From the NCBI GenBank assembly GCA_026929865.2, contig CM049396.1, forward strand, positions 23,951,001 to 24,015,000: a DNA stretch of 64,000 nt, written 5' to 3'. This stretch comes from Hyperoplus lanceolatus (taxonomy: Eukaryota; Chordata; Actinopteri; Uranoscopiformes; Ammodytidae). The translations under genes were made by a program, and so were the position numbers. Under the pieces are notes generated by a model, which was given only the letters and a program-made list of their open reading frames with translations, had not been told where the DNA came from and ran no database searches. This document shows positions 37,626 to 49,810 of the stretch, piece after piece (position 1 is the stretch's first letter; each line of letters starts with the position of its first letter).

Positions 37626-39792
37626 TTCATTACGATTGTGTTAAGCTGTGAATATTCACAGATATAAAACAGTGTGTGTATTATCATTATTTTTTTTAAA
37701 AATCGTAGTGTTTAAAAACGTGTATTTTGGCCGCATATAGTTCTGAAAGTTCTATATTGCGATGCACTGTCATAATTTTTTTTTTTCAAAATCCTACTGA
37801 GATATTGAAAACATAAAGGAAAACAGTATGTAGGATGGAGGATGTACAGATTGGTCACAAATTTCCCGATCCAAATTACAATTCTAGGATGTAAAAAATT
37901 CTTTGTCCCACCATCGCTAAAGCAGATGATGAGAGATGTTCACTCCCATCTCTTTAAAGCTCATGAGGTTCATGGATATGAATGGTCCCTAGTGGAACAT
38001 TCTTAATGATTATGTGACGTCGTATTGGAAAAGGTTAAAGGTTTTTCATTGAAAAAATGTCAATATCAAGTAGCTACATTACCGTAAAACATTTATCCCA
38101 AGAGGATTTTTTTCTATCTAGACAAAATGGACTCTCATATGGTTAAGTGCTATCCTCAAGAGCAAAATGAGATTTTCCGCGAAGATATTTCCTAATAGAG
38201 AGGGCAGGTTGCCATGAAATTTACTGAACAGGTGCCAGTGTTGAAACCCCCCTTGATTTAAATGACCCTCTATCCTCTCGAGCCTCAAGCACATATTTGA
38301 CATTTTCAATAATCATGTCATGGATTTATATTATGTAGCCTTATAATGAGAATTTTAACTTATTGATATTGTATTTTAGGCATTTTAAGAAGTAAATGTC
38401 TCTTAAATCCAGACATTGAAATACATTTGAACATCATCTTCTGTCATTACCTTCAGAAGAGTGTTGAGAGTGATTATGGGCAAAATCAGTCGATGTAAGT
38501 GCTTTAGAAGTTGATATTTTCGGCTCAGAATATTGGAGGAAAAGAAACTAATGTTGAGATAATGGCCATAAAATATGGTTGTATGGGAGAAATATACAAA
38601 CGCTGACAGACATGGTTTAGTCAAATTAACACCTTAATGTACCTTTTGGACATGTAGTTTATCCTTATGAAAGAAGATGGAAGCAAAATACACAAAGCAA
38701 TTCAAAGTTTACCATTTGCTTGAAAAAAATATAGTTTTGCCTGCTGTGCATCTCCTTGAGTCACTGACATAGCTCTACTTATACTAGGCCTACATTCTCT
38801 GACTGCCTATGGACATGTGTTACAAATGTCCCTCTTTTAGCCCTAAGAAAAAAAACTGAATCAACTCCACATCTGCATTTCTCTGTGTTGGAGCAAGTGA
38901 TTTAAGCATCAATGATTTATTTTTTTTTTTTACTTCTAACATCTTCCATTTCATGAAACCCTGCTGCTCCCCTCCCCTGAGTGTGTGTGCTCCCTCCCTC
39001 CCGCTCTCCTGTCGCATTGCTTTTATTCATCACTGCCTTCACCTCCAGCCCATCCATGAAATACACTCCGAGAAAAGATCTAAAATCAATAATTGAGACT
39101 GAATGAGAGTTTTGTTCGTGCCATAACTCATTTTTTAATAGCTTGTGGTGGGCCAGCACACCCCCCTCCCCGTTCCACCCCTTTTTCTCCCACACCTTCT
39201 TACATGGTCCCCCGAAAGAAAAAAATAAATCAGTCATACAGCCACTTAATGCATGCTCTCTTTGGAATCCTGCACCGCTCCACTTGCCTTGGCACCGGAC
39301 AAAGAGCTGTAAATAAAGGCATTAATGCTCTTTGACATGGCCCTCTCCTCTCCTATGCTATGCTATGCTATGCCTTTCTCTGCAGTGTGTTTTAAGCAGA
39401 GAGGCAGTCAGCGTGCAATGGAGGGGGGGGGTTAATTTAAAGATGGCGTGCTGCTGAATGCAGAGCGTTTCCCAGATAGTAATTGGTTCCGGGGAGGCGT
39501 GGTGTATGTGTCATTAGCAGGGGGGAATGGATGGACAATTGTTTTTGAGTTGGATAATGGCTGTAGACCTGTCGTCGTCCTCTTACCTCATATCCCTCCA
39601 CACTGCGCTTCAGCCAACCAGTCAACTAGTCAATCACTGCTCTCTGGCCAGTGGCTTCACATTAGCAGTAATGGCTGCATGCTACCCCCCACCCACATGG
39701 CCAATGCCAAAACTAATAGGCCAATTAGTAGTATGGGAATCTGTCTAATACCTGCGCAAGATCGAGACCCCCATGGACATGATCTCTTTATC

Positions 39793-39794
<2 letters not shown>

Positions 39795-39838
<44 letters not shown>
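39795..39838. repeat. (TG)n microsatellite
   Basis: About 21 TG units. Confidence 0.95.
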
Positions 39839-39841
<3 letters not shown>

Positions 39842-40727
39842 GATTTGACTGATTAGAAGTTTTGAAGGCCATACTGATGTTTCAGCACAGAAAAAGAACC
39901 AGTGTCTCTAAATCTGAGGAAAAAAGTGTTTTTATGTGACCTTGTGCCTCTTACCATTGTCTTCATGTGGATCAAGGCTGCAGCCTGGACTGTAGTCTAC
40001 CGTTGCAGTAAATGAGATGGGTGCCTTTCAATACAGTGTTTTTCTGGCCATAGAACACATGTGCTTTTAGATGAATATGGACATACTGTACATGCTAAAT
40101 TGGACAGTAAAGCGGATTTAAACTGCTAGCCTAATAGTCACCAGTAGAGCTAATTATAAGACACAAAATCTAAGATGCACAAAAGCTCTTGCTAAAAGGG
40201 TAAAAATGTTCAAACTTAATTGGCCATTGCATCGGATAAACAAAGCAACACTCACACTGTTATATACATCTATAAAGCCTATGCCTATAATGAGAAATAC
40301 CATACGGCAGACGTACATGTTTTAACATAGCTGAAAATCTTAGGAGATTGTTATTATTATTATACTGTCTGTATATGATACATATATTATAGATGTTTTT
40401 TATTTACTGACCAAAATACATTGTTTTGATCATTTGGTTTTGTTTTTGAAACGTTTGGCTTTATAAAATGTTTTGTTTTAGTTTTTGTTCAATGTGAATT
40501 CGATAGTATGTTTTAAAAATAATGTTTTAGTCATTTGCTGATTGTTCACAGGACTGTCAGGTTGATCCACACTCAGAGTGCTACTCTTTAACTTTGTCTA
40601 AGAAAATGAACTCTGATTATCTCGAAGGGGGATTTTATCAAGGTTATCATCTTGCCATATACATATTCATAACAGAGAGATGGCATTGTAAAGGCCTTTT
40701 ACCGGACATGGAGGGTATACGACTAAG

Positions 40728-40763
40728 TTGCATTAAGGTAAGTGTAGACTTACCTTAATGCAA
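40728..40763. repeat. Perfect 16-bp hairpin
   Basis: TTGCATTAAGGTAAGT, loop GTAG, ACTTACCTTAATGCAA. The stem is perfect over 16 bp with a 4-nt loop. No transposon termini surround it. It could be a cruciform site or a small non-coding palindrome; its function is unknown. Confidence 0.9.
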
Positions 40764-41037
40764 GTAAGTGCATTAACACGTAAGTGTTTTTGGCACTACT
40801 GTGTATCTGAAGTGACTTGAATTAGATGAAACACAGGAATACCCCCCCTCAAGCATCATACTGGCACTAGAAAAATGTACTTTGCCCACAGTAATGTGCC
40901 ATTCTCCACACTGCCTGGTGTCAAAAGGGACATTGACAGGCTGCTGTGATTTGAAGAGCACCTGGACACCTGCAGTGTTTCCATGGACAAGTTTACAGTA
41001 CAGTTTAATTACCAGAGCGTAGTGTGGATAAAAGGAT

Positions 41038-41039
<2 letters not shown>

Positions 41040-41071
<32 letters not shown>
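41040..41071. repeat. (GA)n microsatellite
   Basis: About 16 GA units. Confidence 0.95.
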
Positions 41072-41075
<4 letters not shown>

Positions 41076-41404
41076 AACAGACAAAAAACAGTTGTACTGC
41101 TCCATCATTTCCTCCGCTCCCCCAATACATCCAGAAAAATTAATAATATTACAAACATGAATAATGTTGCAATATTGTATTGTGATAATGTGTGTGTGCA
41201 ACAAGGTAAAGGGTCCCGTTCTCTTCGTATATGTCTATTGAAGACTTTCCATTGCTGTGTGAAAATTTTTAATTTTAAAGAAAAAGGTATTCTAATGATT
41301 ATATAACTATTTGAATTATCTATATTGCACCTTTAAAAACATAGTTACAAAGTGCATCACAAAACAAGAAACAAAAATGGGACAAGCAAAACATACCGTT
41401 AGAT

Positions 41405-42049
41405 AAATTTCCGCTGAGAAGTAAAGTACGGTAGCCTGGTGCTACCAGACCATCGTACTTCATTTCATTTGTACAGAAGGTCTGGAACTGCTCTATTTGG
41501 CAAACGTTCATTCACTTGGAGGCGGGTGTCTGTTGCAGTTTAAAACTATTGGATCTGCCCAGTGCCACTCTGGATCAGCCAACCAATCACATAACGTTTG
41601 GTTGCAGCATTCAACTGAAACTGGAGCGCGACTTCGACGTCATCGTTCTCAGCCACTCGCTCTGTTTGCTGATTGGACGGCCGGAAATTTTCCTGAGCTC
41701 AAACACGTGAATTCACCTCAGCCCCAGACTGACTACTGAAGGGAAAATGAAATTTGGGCGGAACTAGGTAGGCGGGCGGAGCCAGGCTAACGGTACGGTA
41801 TGGTTAGAGCGTTAATGCTAGATCTGGCTTGCGTTTCCACTGCTGACATTGTACCATTTCTTGGAAAGCTGATATACGCCGGATGTCAACTTTTTTTTCT
41901 CTAAACACAAGATCCCACTGGGGGGGTTTAACTCTCCCACGGAAACGATTATGTTGACCAATCAAAGGACTGCAGTGTGTAGCTCCACCCTTTTGGACAG
42001 CTTGGTACCCCAAACTGTACCGTACCAAACCGGACTGTGGAACCGAGGC
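41405..42049 (-). mobile_element. TTTCCACTGAG MITE family, near-complete copy split by another element
   Basis: The left edge AAATTTCCGCTGAGAAGTAA (41405) resumes at 41790 (ACGGTACGGTATGGTTAG) after the inserted 41432-41789 element. It continues through TAGATCTGGCTTGCGTTTCC, TTGACCAATCAAAGGACTGC, GTAGCTCCACCC and GCTTGGTACCCCAAAC to the right edge GACTGTGGAACCGAGGC (42049). Read in reverse, this matches the order of blocks in the 55525 copy. It is a non-coding DNA element of uncertain superfamily. Confidence 0.7.
41432..41789. mobile_element. TAGCCTGG...CCAGGCTA DNA element nested in the MITE
   Basis: TAGCCTGGTGCTACCAGACC at the left and GGAGCCAGGCTA at the right form short inverted ends. 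If TA is the target duplication, the element proper is 41434-41787. Alternatively ACGG (41428-41431 and 41790-41793) is a 4-bp duplication. It interrupts a MITE whose two halves abut correctly when it is removed. A partial relative lies at 29310. No coding capacity. Confidence 0.7.
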
Positions 42050-42282
42050 AGTATAGGTAGGATAAGGGACAGCCAGGAAAACAAATGAAAACAGAGATGC
42101 ACAAACATGTGTTTCTATGTGTAGCTCATCTCTGGTTTCATTATGAGTCAGTGTGGGAGTGTTTTTTGTCATTGATTGTTATGGCTTTAGTGGCTCCCTC
42201 TCCCTCCTGCCTCTCTGAGAGCTGAGAGGTGCTTTGTCTCTTGCTGTGGTCTGGACTGTTACAGTGTCACCATTGTACCACA

Positions 42283-42530
42283 TTAAAGGTGCAGTGTGTA
42301 GAATTTTATTGGCATTTTTCAGAGCATACTTACTGGAAATGGAACATAATATCCATAAGTACGTTTTAATTGTTTAAAAATAAAATTGTTTTCTCTATAA
42401 TTTCCTTAGAATAAGCCTTTTATATGTACATAGGAGCGGGCCACACCACACGGAGGCCGCCATTTTGAATTGCCATGTTTCTACAGTAGCAGAGAATGGA
42501 CAAACTTAACAGCCACATGTATTTTTATAA
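42283..42530. repeat. Dispersed teleost repeat starting TTAAAGGTGCAGTGTGTAG
   Basis: It starts TTAAAGGTGCAGTGTGTAGA. Later blocks CACACGGAGGCCGCCATTTT and CCATGTTTCTACAGTAGC follow a repeat pattern I know from many fish genomes. The right end is not clear. The 1464 relic carries the opposite terminus. Confidence 0.65.
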
Positions 42531-42534
42531 ATAG

Positions 42535-43387
42535 TGTTTGTCCTGGGAAATGCACCTGTTGGAAGACAAAGAAGAAGTTCTATAGAATACCTAACTAAAT
42601 ACATCTTCACCTCATCAATTAATATTGTGGAAAAACTTGAGTTAGTGGTGGATAATGCCATTTTACGTAACTATCTTCTTGTCCTTGAAGGCCACTGCAG
42701 CTGGGGAATTGGGGGCTTCATCTTTTATGGCACATACACAATGCCCTGAACTAGTTTCTCAAAGACTATTTTGTGTATATTGAACACTTTTACGTAGAAC
42801 CTTAAGGTGTCTAAAGTCATGCATATACATGATGTAGATGACCAAATGTGTTTTTATATAATCAACTATGTTAATGTATGCCTATAGCTAGCAGTAAGGG
42901 ATTCCTGGCACCATTTTAATTAGTGTCCCGTGGGTTCCCCGCTGTGGCCCACCTCCTGCCTGCCTGGTGCCACACACTGCAGCATAAAAAAAGGGAAATC
43001 TTCCCCAAGGAAAAGCTCCTCTCTCAGAACTCAAATCTTTCCCCTCCTGGGAATGCACGGGCTGCCCTCGGCCAAGGGTACTTAACCCCTCAAAGGCTTA
43101 AATACATGGAAATAGATAACGCTGGAATTATCGTTTGGATTCTATGGAGAATAGGTGTGTGGCGTGTGCCCGACCAGATAGGGGACACATTTCCTGGAGA
43201 GAAGGGCTGCAGAAAGTCGACTTTTTAAACAGTGGCTTTTCTCGCTCACTTTTTTTTTTTCATTCTGCGGCGGAACGCTCGCTCTAGAGTTTGACCCTGG
43301 CGTGAACTTAGTGACTTGTGTTCTGATAGCAACACACTCACTCTCTGTTCACAGCCTGTTCTTGCCTCAAGTATTCCTATGGGCTCT

Positions 43388-43423
<36 letters not shown>

Positions 43424-44785
43424 TGTGTTGGATTAGCGGCATATTTATTTCCACTGGTAGCAGCTTCAAAGAAAATAAGCTATAACTTACCCATTCCACC
43501 CATACATGTCCAACAGCTATATGAACTTATTTTTTATCCATACATTATATACACACACGCACACAACACTTCTGCTCTAAAAATGTACTCGTTATGCAGA
43601 TGACATACTGATTTTTATACAAATGATTCTTCAACTTTATTTCAGACACACTTTTTATTTGAACAACAGAATATTGGTTACTGATATATTCCTTGGCATT
43701 GTCCCCCCCGGCCTAACTTTTACATATTTAACCACTTCTTTTGTACTTTTTAAATCATTTGCTTAATCCGAGTATTTTTAATATCCTTGCTGTTTAGTTT
43801 AACTACTGTATGGCAACACCGAGATGGTCTGACTGAAAGAGCATTTAGATCTGTGTATCTACATAGTGCAGAATTGATAATAAACTTGACCTTAACTTTG
43901 AAATACGACTGCAGGGTCCAGAGATCCCAGGGACTTTTTCCTTTGCTGGCAGCAGACCCAACCATCCATCACGTTTCAGCGAGATTCACTTTTCACATCC
44001 TTTAGCTAAACTCGCTGGACCTCATTTGTCAAAGAGTTGCAACCATTTGATATGCAAACCTTTGACAAGACCTGGCCTGGAATTTAAAGTGTTGTCTATG
44101 CACTCCCCTGTCTGCTTGTGTTCAGCGCTAATTGCTGTAGTGTTTTCGCTCAGCCCCTCCCTGTGATCATTTGTCAATCAAAAAGATAGAACAGCACTAA
44201 AAAAAATACAAATCCTTGTGAGGAATTTGTTTTTCAGTAAAGGAGTTTTCCCTTTGTTCAGTCATGTCCTGAAGTGTGTTGTTGCTTGAGCTAGAGTATG
44301 CTGTATGTATGCTCTTTTTATTTACAATAAGAAATCCATATATCCATCTAAGCATGCATTATTTATACCTGCCTATCCTGACAAGAGGTCTGTTTCTCAA
44401 AACCCCTGCTAACATGCATATCACAAGTGGTTGCTGCACCATGGTTTTACATTGTGAATAGCTATGCTACTGTTTGCCAGTCCTGAAGGCTGGCCCCATG
44501 CATGGTTCACAAGTATGACATGTGTTTTAATAAGTCAAACGTGTCAAAATAAGCGAGGTGGAAAGCACTGTTCAAAATCACATCATTGGTGTTACGGATT
44601 TGGTGAATGGGGCTTCACAGTCACGGTGGTTTGGATCCTTTCCCAGCATGCACTGGACCTGTGTCCCTGAGGCACACTCCAGACAGGCTACCAGTCCAGC
44701 CTTGCAACATTTCAATTGTATGACATGTGATTCACTGTTTTCAGTGGCTTTGAAAGACCACCATTTCCTTAAAGCCCAAGGCGGA
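42535..44785. other. Non-coding stretch
   Basis: Only the (GT)n tract at 43390 and a possible RT motif relic at 43593-43616 are noted. No gene recognised. Confidence 0.4.
43390..43430. repeat. (GT)n microsatellite
   Basis: About 20 GT units with a TTGTG variant at the right. Confidence 0.95.
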
Positions 44786-44787
44786 CT

Positions 44788-44960
44788 TATGCCTGGTTTC
44801 CACTGAGAGGCACAGTTCGGTTCAGCATGGTTTGGTATGGAAGAGTAACCCTCAATCTGGCTTAGGTTTCACTGCCGACAGTACCCTTACTTGGTAGACA
44901 GGGTTTATGCAGGACGGAGATAGCTACACAGTGTAGCCCTCCGTTTAATTCAATGAAGAG
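44788..44960 (+). mobile_element. TTTCCACTGAG MITE family, partial copy
   Basis: CCTGGTTTCCACTGAGAGGC, CAGTTCGGTTCAGCATGGTT and TCTGGCTTAGGTTTCACTGC repeat blocks seen in the 55525-58927 and 41405-42049 copies. The right terminus is lost. Confidence 0.6.
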
Positions 44961-44964
44961 GAAA

Positions 44965-45535
44965 AAAGGCTAAATAGTAAACAGAGAGCTGTGACACAAC
45001 ATGTTACTCTTGAGATCTGAAGCATTTACAAAACCAAATGTTCTCTTCACTATTTGGGGAGTGGTACAGCAGGTTTACTGACGGCCTTGTTAACCATTTC
45101 CATGGAAACCTCTGCTGCTTTAGTTCAACATATCACTTTACCAACTAGCAGCTTAGATAAAACACTCTGCTTTTACATCTAATTTGCACATTTTATCATT
45201 ACGGCTACGCATCTGCATGTGTAAAAATAAGAGCCCTGTAAAAGCTTGTTACGTTTTTCTCCCTTTGCTACCTCATTATCTGATCTTCAAGTTCCCTCTG
45301 ATTAAAAGAACTCAAGTGGTTTCCAATTTATTCTTTTGGGTCAGGTTTGCATATTTGCAGTCCAGACTCTCACTTAAGTAAGAGGATCTCTCATTTCCTA
45401 TTACTCGCCCCCTCATGCTTGCTGTCAGCAAATACAGTTCACAGAAATAAATCATTCTAAATAGCATTTAAGATAAAAAATAATTTCTGAGATCTTTATG
45501 AAAGAGCTATTGAAATAGAAAATGCGCGTGCGTGT

Positions 45536-45604
<69 letters not shown>

Positions 45605-46487
45605 GGGACAGGGGGTCAGATAGTCAGCCTAAAGTAAATGAGGATCACTGCAAAGAAGGAAAGATAGAAAAGTGTTCTCTCTTCGTGTATATCTGCCTCT
45701 GTCTCTTTCTCTCGCAACGGCACACTCAACTATTGCCTATCCTGCCTTCAATCACCGATAGACGATTCCAGCACAACCCAGGCACAACCCAGGTTAAAAA
45801 TCAGTCAACAGCCAATTAGTCAACAAAGCTATTTCCACTCAAGCAGAGCTTGGATATTTTTAAATGTTTTCTCTGAATAATGTTGTGTTCCACTCTTTCA
45901 AACATACAGCAATATACAATATGGGGGGTGGGGGTTGATTAATGTATGTAAATGCTGTTTTTTTTCTGTGTTCAAATCATGGTTCAAATATACATTTAAG
46001 GTATAGTCTGACAGCAAGTGTTGGGCTTTATGTACAAGGATACAATAATGACGGTCAATTTCAGTTTTTATTTCTGTAAAGCAAGCTGTATAGTGCTGAA
46101 GTGATGCCATCCTATGTGCCATTTTTATGGCTTCTTATTTGTATTATTCTTAACGGGTTTAGCTAGATACATGTGAAGGAAGATGAAGTCTCCATTTCAA
46201 ATCCCACCAATAAAGCTCTGATCGCTTCTCCCAACCAAACAAAGAGCTGTTAGTGAGCCCATCTCGAGACCTATTTCAATCACTTTTCAAAGTGCTGGGC
46301 AGTGATCCAGGAGGTTAGGAACCAGGATAGTTTCCGCAGACTTAAAGCCCAAAATGGCTGTTTGAATACAATGAGAAGCTTTGTGTTTTGATAGCTTTTC
46401 ATAGACCCTAACTATGACTTCACTGTGTGTAGGCAGAGCTCTCATGTTCTGGCTTTGAAATGCCTGTTCTTGTGGGTAACTCAACTT
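44965..46487. other. Non-coding sequence with one (CA)n tract
   Basis: Nothing else recognised. Confidence 0.45.
45535..45602. repeat. (CA)n microsatellite
   Basis: About 33 CA units. Confidence 0.95.
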
Positions 46488-46495
46488 GTCCTGCA

Positions 46496-47851
46496 CAGTG
46501 GCGTGGCGTGGGGATTTTTTTTGAGGAAGCCAAGTGAGACAACACCTTTAATCTACATGTGTATTGGAAGGTGGGGGACAGAAAAGAGTAGGCTACGTCG
46601 CAGCTTGTATTTAATGTAACTACAAGAGCTATTATAGCGCCTGGTCACTTTACCAGGACTTACACACGCCTGTAATCTGTCCGACACCGCTCGTTCACTC
46701 TCTCTCTCTCACTCACTCACTCATTCACACACTTCCTTATCGTCTTATTAAATTATACATTTTATTATAAATGCACCCCCCACCCCAACCGGAATGCAAA
46801 ACTAGCCGCTTAATGCCCAATGCAGATTCGTATTCAAATTAGGGGACGTTTTAGGCTATTTTAAGTTTCACATTCACATGAGACACGACTCACACAATCA
46901 GTTGTAGGTGCTTGACATACACACATACTTTCTATACATCCTTTTCGTTTAAGAACAAGGCCAAATGTTCATTACAACACCATACTTAAGACAACCCAGA
47001 ACAACTTCAGTGGATAAACAGTAGGCCTACCAATGCGACTTAATCCAGGCAATCAAGGCACAATTAGCAATAAAATAACACAAAACATAACACACATAGT
47101 TACACAGACAGTTAAGGGAACAGTTAACCCGCGCCGGGAGAAGGTGTGTATTTTACTCACTATTTGTAGAGGAAGGCCATTAGCTGAAGTTTGCCGCTAC
47201 CAGCTATCCACTCGGTGCGGACATAGTTATCCTCACGGAAAGAGCGATAAACTTTCTTTCTCTCCACACGCATTGGCCTACCGTCAGATTTGATTTTTAA
47301 TGGCTTCTCAATTGGCAGTTTGGTAAAATAATTTGTTACTAAATACTCAAAATCTCCACCCTCCATAACTGTTCTTGCTAATATGATAACAATGCAAACA
47401 TGCTAATCTCCCGCTATTGTTATTGTTGTTAAATTTCAGTGACGTTGATAATGATGCTTTGATTTGATTGGTGTGAAGCCAAAGGCCGAGTGGCTTCCCT
47501 TGGCACCCTCCTGACCAATCACAGAGGGCAGTGTCATGGTAATAACCTCACCTGATTGGTCAATTATTTTTCTTTTTTTTACCAAGGGAAGCCAGCTCGG
47601 CCTGGCTTCCTCGCAGACATACAGTGTGCAGTGTCGTGTTTCGCCACGTCTTCAGTATGTAAGTTTAAAGGGGCGCTGTTTCGCGCATTGTAAAATGCTC
47701 AACGAGAGGAGAGAAATGGGGAAGAAATTACAGGAGCACAGCACCAAAGATTACCGAAGCTGTTAAAATAAATGTTTTTATTGGATGACAACTACAGCCT
47801 AAAAAACAGGGAAGCCTGGCTTCCCTTGGCCTCCGGGAGAAAACGCCACTG
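46496..47851. mobile_element. hAT non-autonomous element A, 1356 bp, perfect 8-bp TSD
   Basis: It starts CAGTGGCGTGGCGTGGGG and ends GAGAAAACGCCACTG, giving a 9-bp inverted terminus CAGTGGCGT. The octamer GTCCTGCA flanks both ends (46488-46495 and 47852-47859). An internal inverted repeat, GGCCGAGTGGCTTCCCTTGG (about 47483) and CCAAGGGAAGCCAGCTCGGC (about 47581), surrounds a second pair, TGACCAATCA / TGATTGGTCA, so the right third can fold into a hairpin. No transposase. The hAT assignment rests on the 8-bp duplication and CAG...CTG ends. Confidence 0.93.
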
Positions 47852-48336
47852 GTCCTGCATTATCTCAGCTCAGTTCTAGTCAGAGGTGGGTAGTAACGCG
47901 CTACATTTACTCCGTCACAAATACTTGAGTAACTTTTTGAATAAATTGTAATTTTAGGAGTAGTTTTATGGCAACATACTTTTACTTTTGCTTGAGTAAA
48001 TACTTGAAGAAAGAACGGTACTTTTACACCATTCCATTTGGCTACGTGACGGTCGTTACTTCATTGTTTTATATATTTTTTTATTACATGCGAGAGCCAT
48101 TTCTCTCATGATTTCTCTCCCCGGGGACGTCTTCAGCCAACAACTCTATCACGTGACTATTTTAACCAATAAAAACCACATTAAAAAAGCTTGCCAATCA
48201 AATGCAGCCACTTGAGTCACATGACAAGTGTTGTCATGTTGTCATAGGGCTCAACAATGTCCGTGGACTTTTTTAACAGCTCCGGTGTGAGTACCAGATG
48301 TGCTCGGCTGCCAGATCGGCTCGGCGTCCTCACACC

Positions 48337-49810
48337 CAGTGGCGGAGCCAGGAAATTTTCATTGGGGTGGCCAGGATGGGGCCAGTGATATTTTTTGGGT
48401 GGCAAGCACAAGGGCTTCGGTTTTGCTTCAACATAAGTGGGGGTCTGGGGGTACTCCCCCAGAAAAAAATGTACTTCAAACATACCATTTTGTGCATTCT
48501 GGTGAATTTTAATGTACTTATTTATGCCTTCTGTAGCCTATTTAATTATTATGGTGGACATGTCTACATTTCTGTTAAGGAAAAGACAACAGGCTCCCAG
48601 TGACGTAAATATAATGTTATAAAAAGCAGTAAGGCTCTCAGGCATCTGTATTGCTTTCAAATATTTACTCTACTGTATTGTTCAAAACATTTTTTTTAGG
48701 ACATTACTCATGACACAGCAACAGTGTGAACTATTATGACACTTTACATTTTTAAATCATAGGGGAATTTGTATTAACAATTAGGAGATATATCAATGTT
48801 TCAACATCCTAAACTGTTATTTTTACCTCTTTTGGGGGAATAGGGTTGTCTTTCTTACTTTTTGAGGGGGAAAAATGTATCTCTTCTGATTATTGGGGTG
48901 GGGGGGACAACCCCTGTGCCCCCTCCCCACCTCCCCAAATCTACGCCTATGGGCAAGCATGTGTCTGAGTTGCTGAAAAAAACTGCACCACAGCTGAGCT
49001 GCCACCGAAATATTCAGACTTCAGAATTTGCAACAAAGCCCTAATGATCATAAAAACAAGATGCTTGATTTAAACTATGTCCATGTATAGGTGGTGATTG
49101 TATTTTTTTCGGCTGTACTGAAACTAACGGAGGGAAGCGACACACTGACTGTATATCCTCTTGTTGCGCTGTCAGTTCGCAATGCCTACATCGCTGTGTT
49201 TTCATGCTCGTGAGATGCAATCCGATCGCGGAAGCCTCCCCTGAACAACGTTAGCGGACATGAGATCCCCGGCGGCCGGTTATCATTTTAGCCGTTAAGC
49301 CACAGAGCTTTTCTCACCGGCAAGGTGATGACACCGTTACCCATAGTCACAGTCTCACCCCATGTTTCACTGGGTGAATCACTGCTTTGCTCGCGCAAGG
49401 CTTTTGTGTTTCGGTTTAACATCAGTCTTGGGCGAGCGAGTGTTTTAACTTTATGCTGAATAACCATTGCACTGCAATCGCTGAAAGCGAAATAGTTCAG
49501 GCGGGGGCGGGGCAGAGCGGAGCGCACTAGTAGAGATGGAAGGGTTCGCTTACTTGCCAGTCGGAGCGTCAGGTCTGTAGTAACCCCATGGTAGTAACCA
49601 TGGTAGTAACAGGCATTCAGGCTTGAGCTGTTACACAATGTGTGCATGCGGCTAAAAGGTCCGACAGTGTACTAGCGGTGTAAGAAAGGTTCCGCATTTT
49701 TCCACAGCCGTCAAAACTATTGACGGCCCGTGATATGGCGCTTGGGGTGGCCTATGGGGTGGCCGAGATTCTGCGGGGGGTGGCAGTGGCCCCCCCTGGC
49801 TCCGCCACTG
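48337..49810. mobile_element. hAT non-autonomous element C nested in B, 1474 bp, perfect 8-bp TSD
   Basis: CAGTGGCGGAGCCAGG at the left and CCTGGCTCCGCCACTG at the right are a perfect 16-bp inverted repeat. The octamer CTCACACC flanks both ends (48329-48336 and 49811-49818). A subterminal GGGTCTGGGGGTACTCCCCC hairpin followed by AGAAAAAAATGTACTTCAAA resembles the start of the 60302 element. A CpG-rich segment with a GCGGGGGCGGGGC box is at 49501-49513. There is no transposase; a 119-codon minus-strand ORF at 49288-49647 has no recognised motif. Confidence 0.94.
48800..48955 (-). mobile_element. Possible hAT terminus fragment inside element C
   Basis: Read on the minus strand, CATAGGCGTAGATTTGGGGA followed by GGGGGCACAGGGGTTGTCCC resembles the start of another fish hAT family. 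No matching second end or duplication is found, so it may be element C's own sequence or an older captured fragment. Confidence 0.3.

Larger units (their letters stand above)
37630..41400. other. Non-coding stretch with simple repeats and a hairpin
   Basis: Apart from the TG, GA and hairpin features listed separately, no gene or transposon end is recognised. Open stretches below 145 codons are motif-free or run through simple repeats. Confidence 0.4.

Noticed and set aside
49288-49647. 119-codon minus-strand ORF in hAT element C
   Set aside because: No transposase or other motif; GC-rich, promoter-like sequence tends to lack stops.
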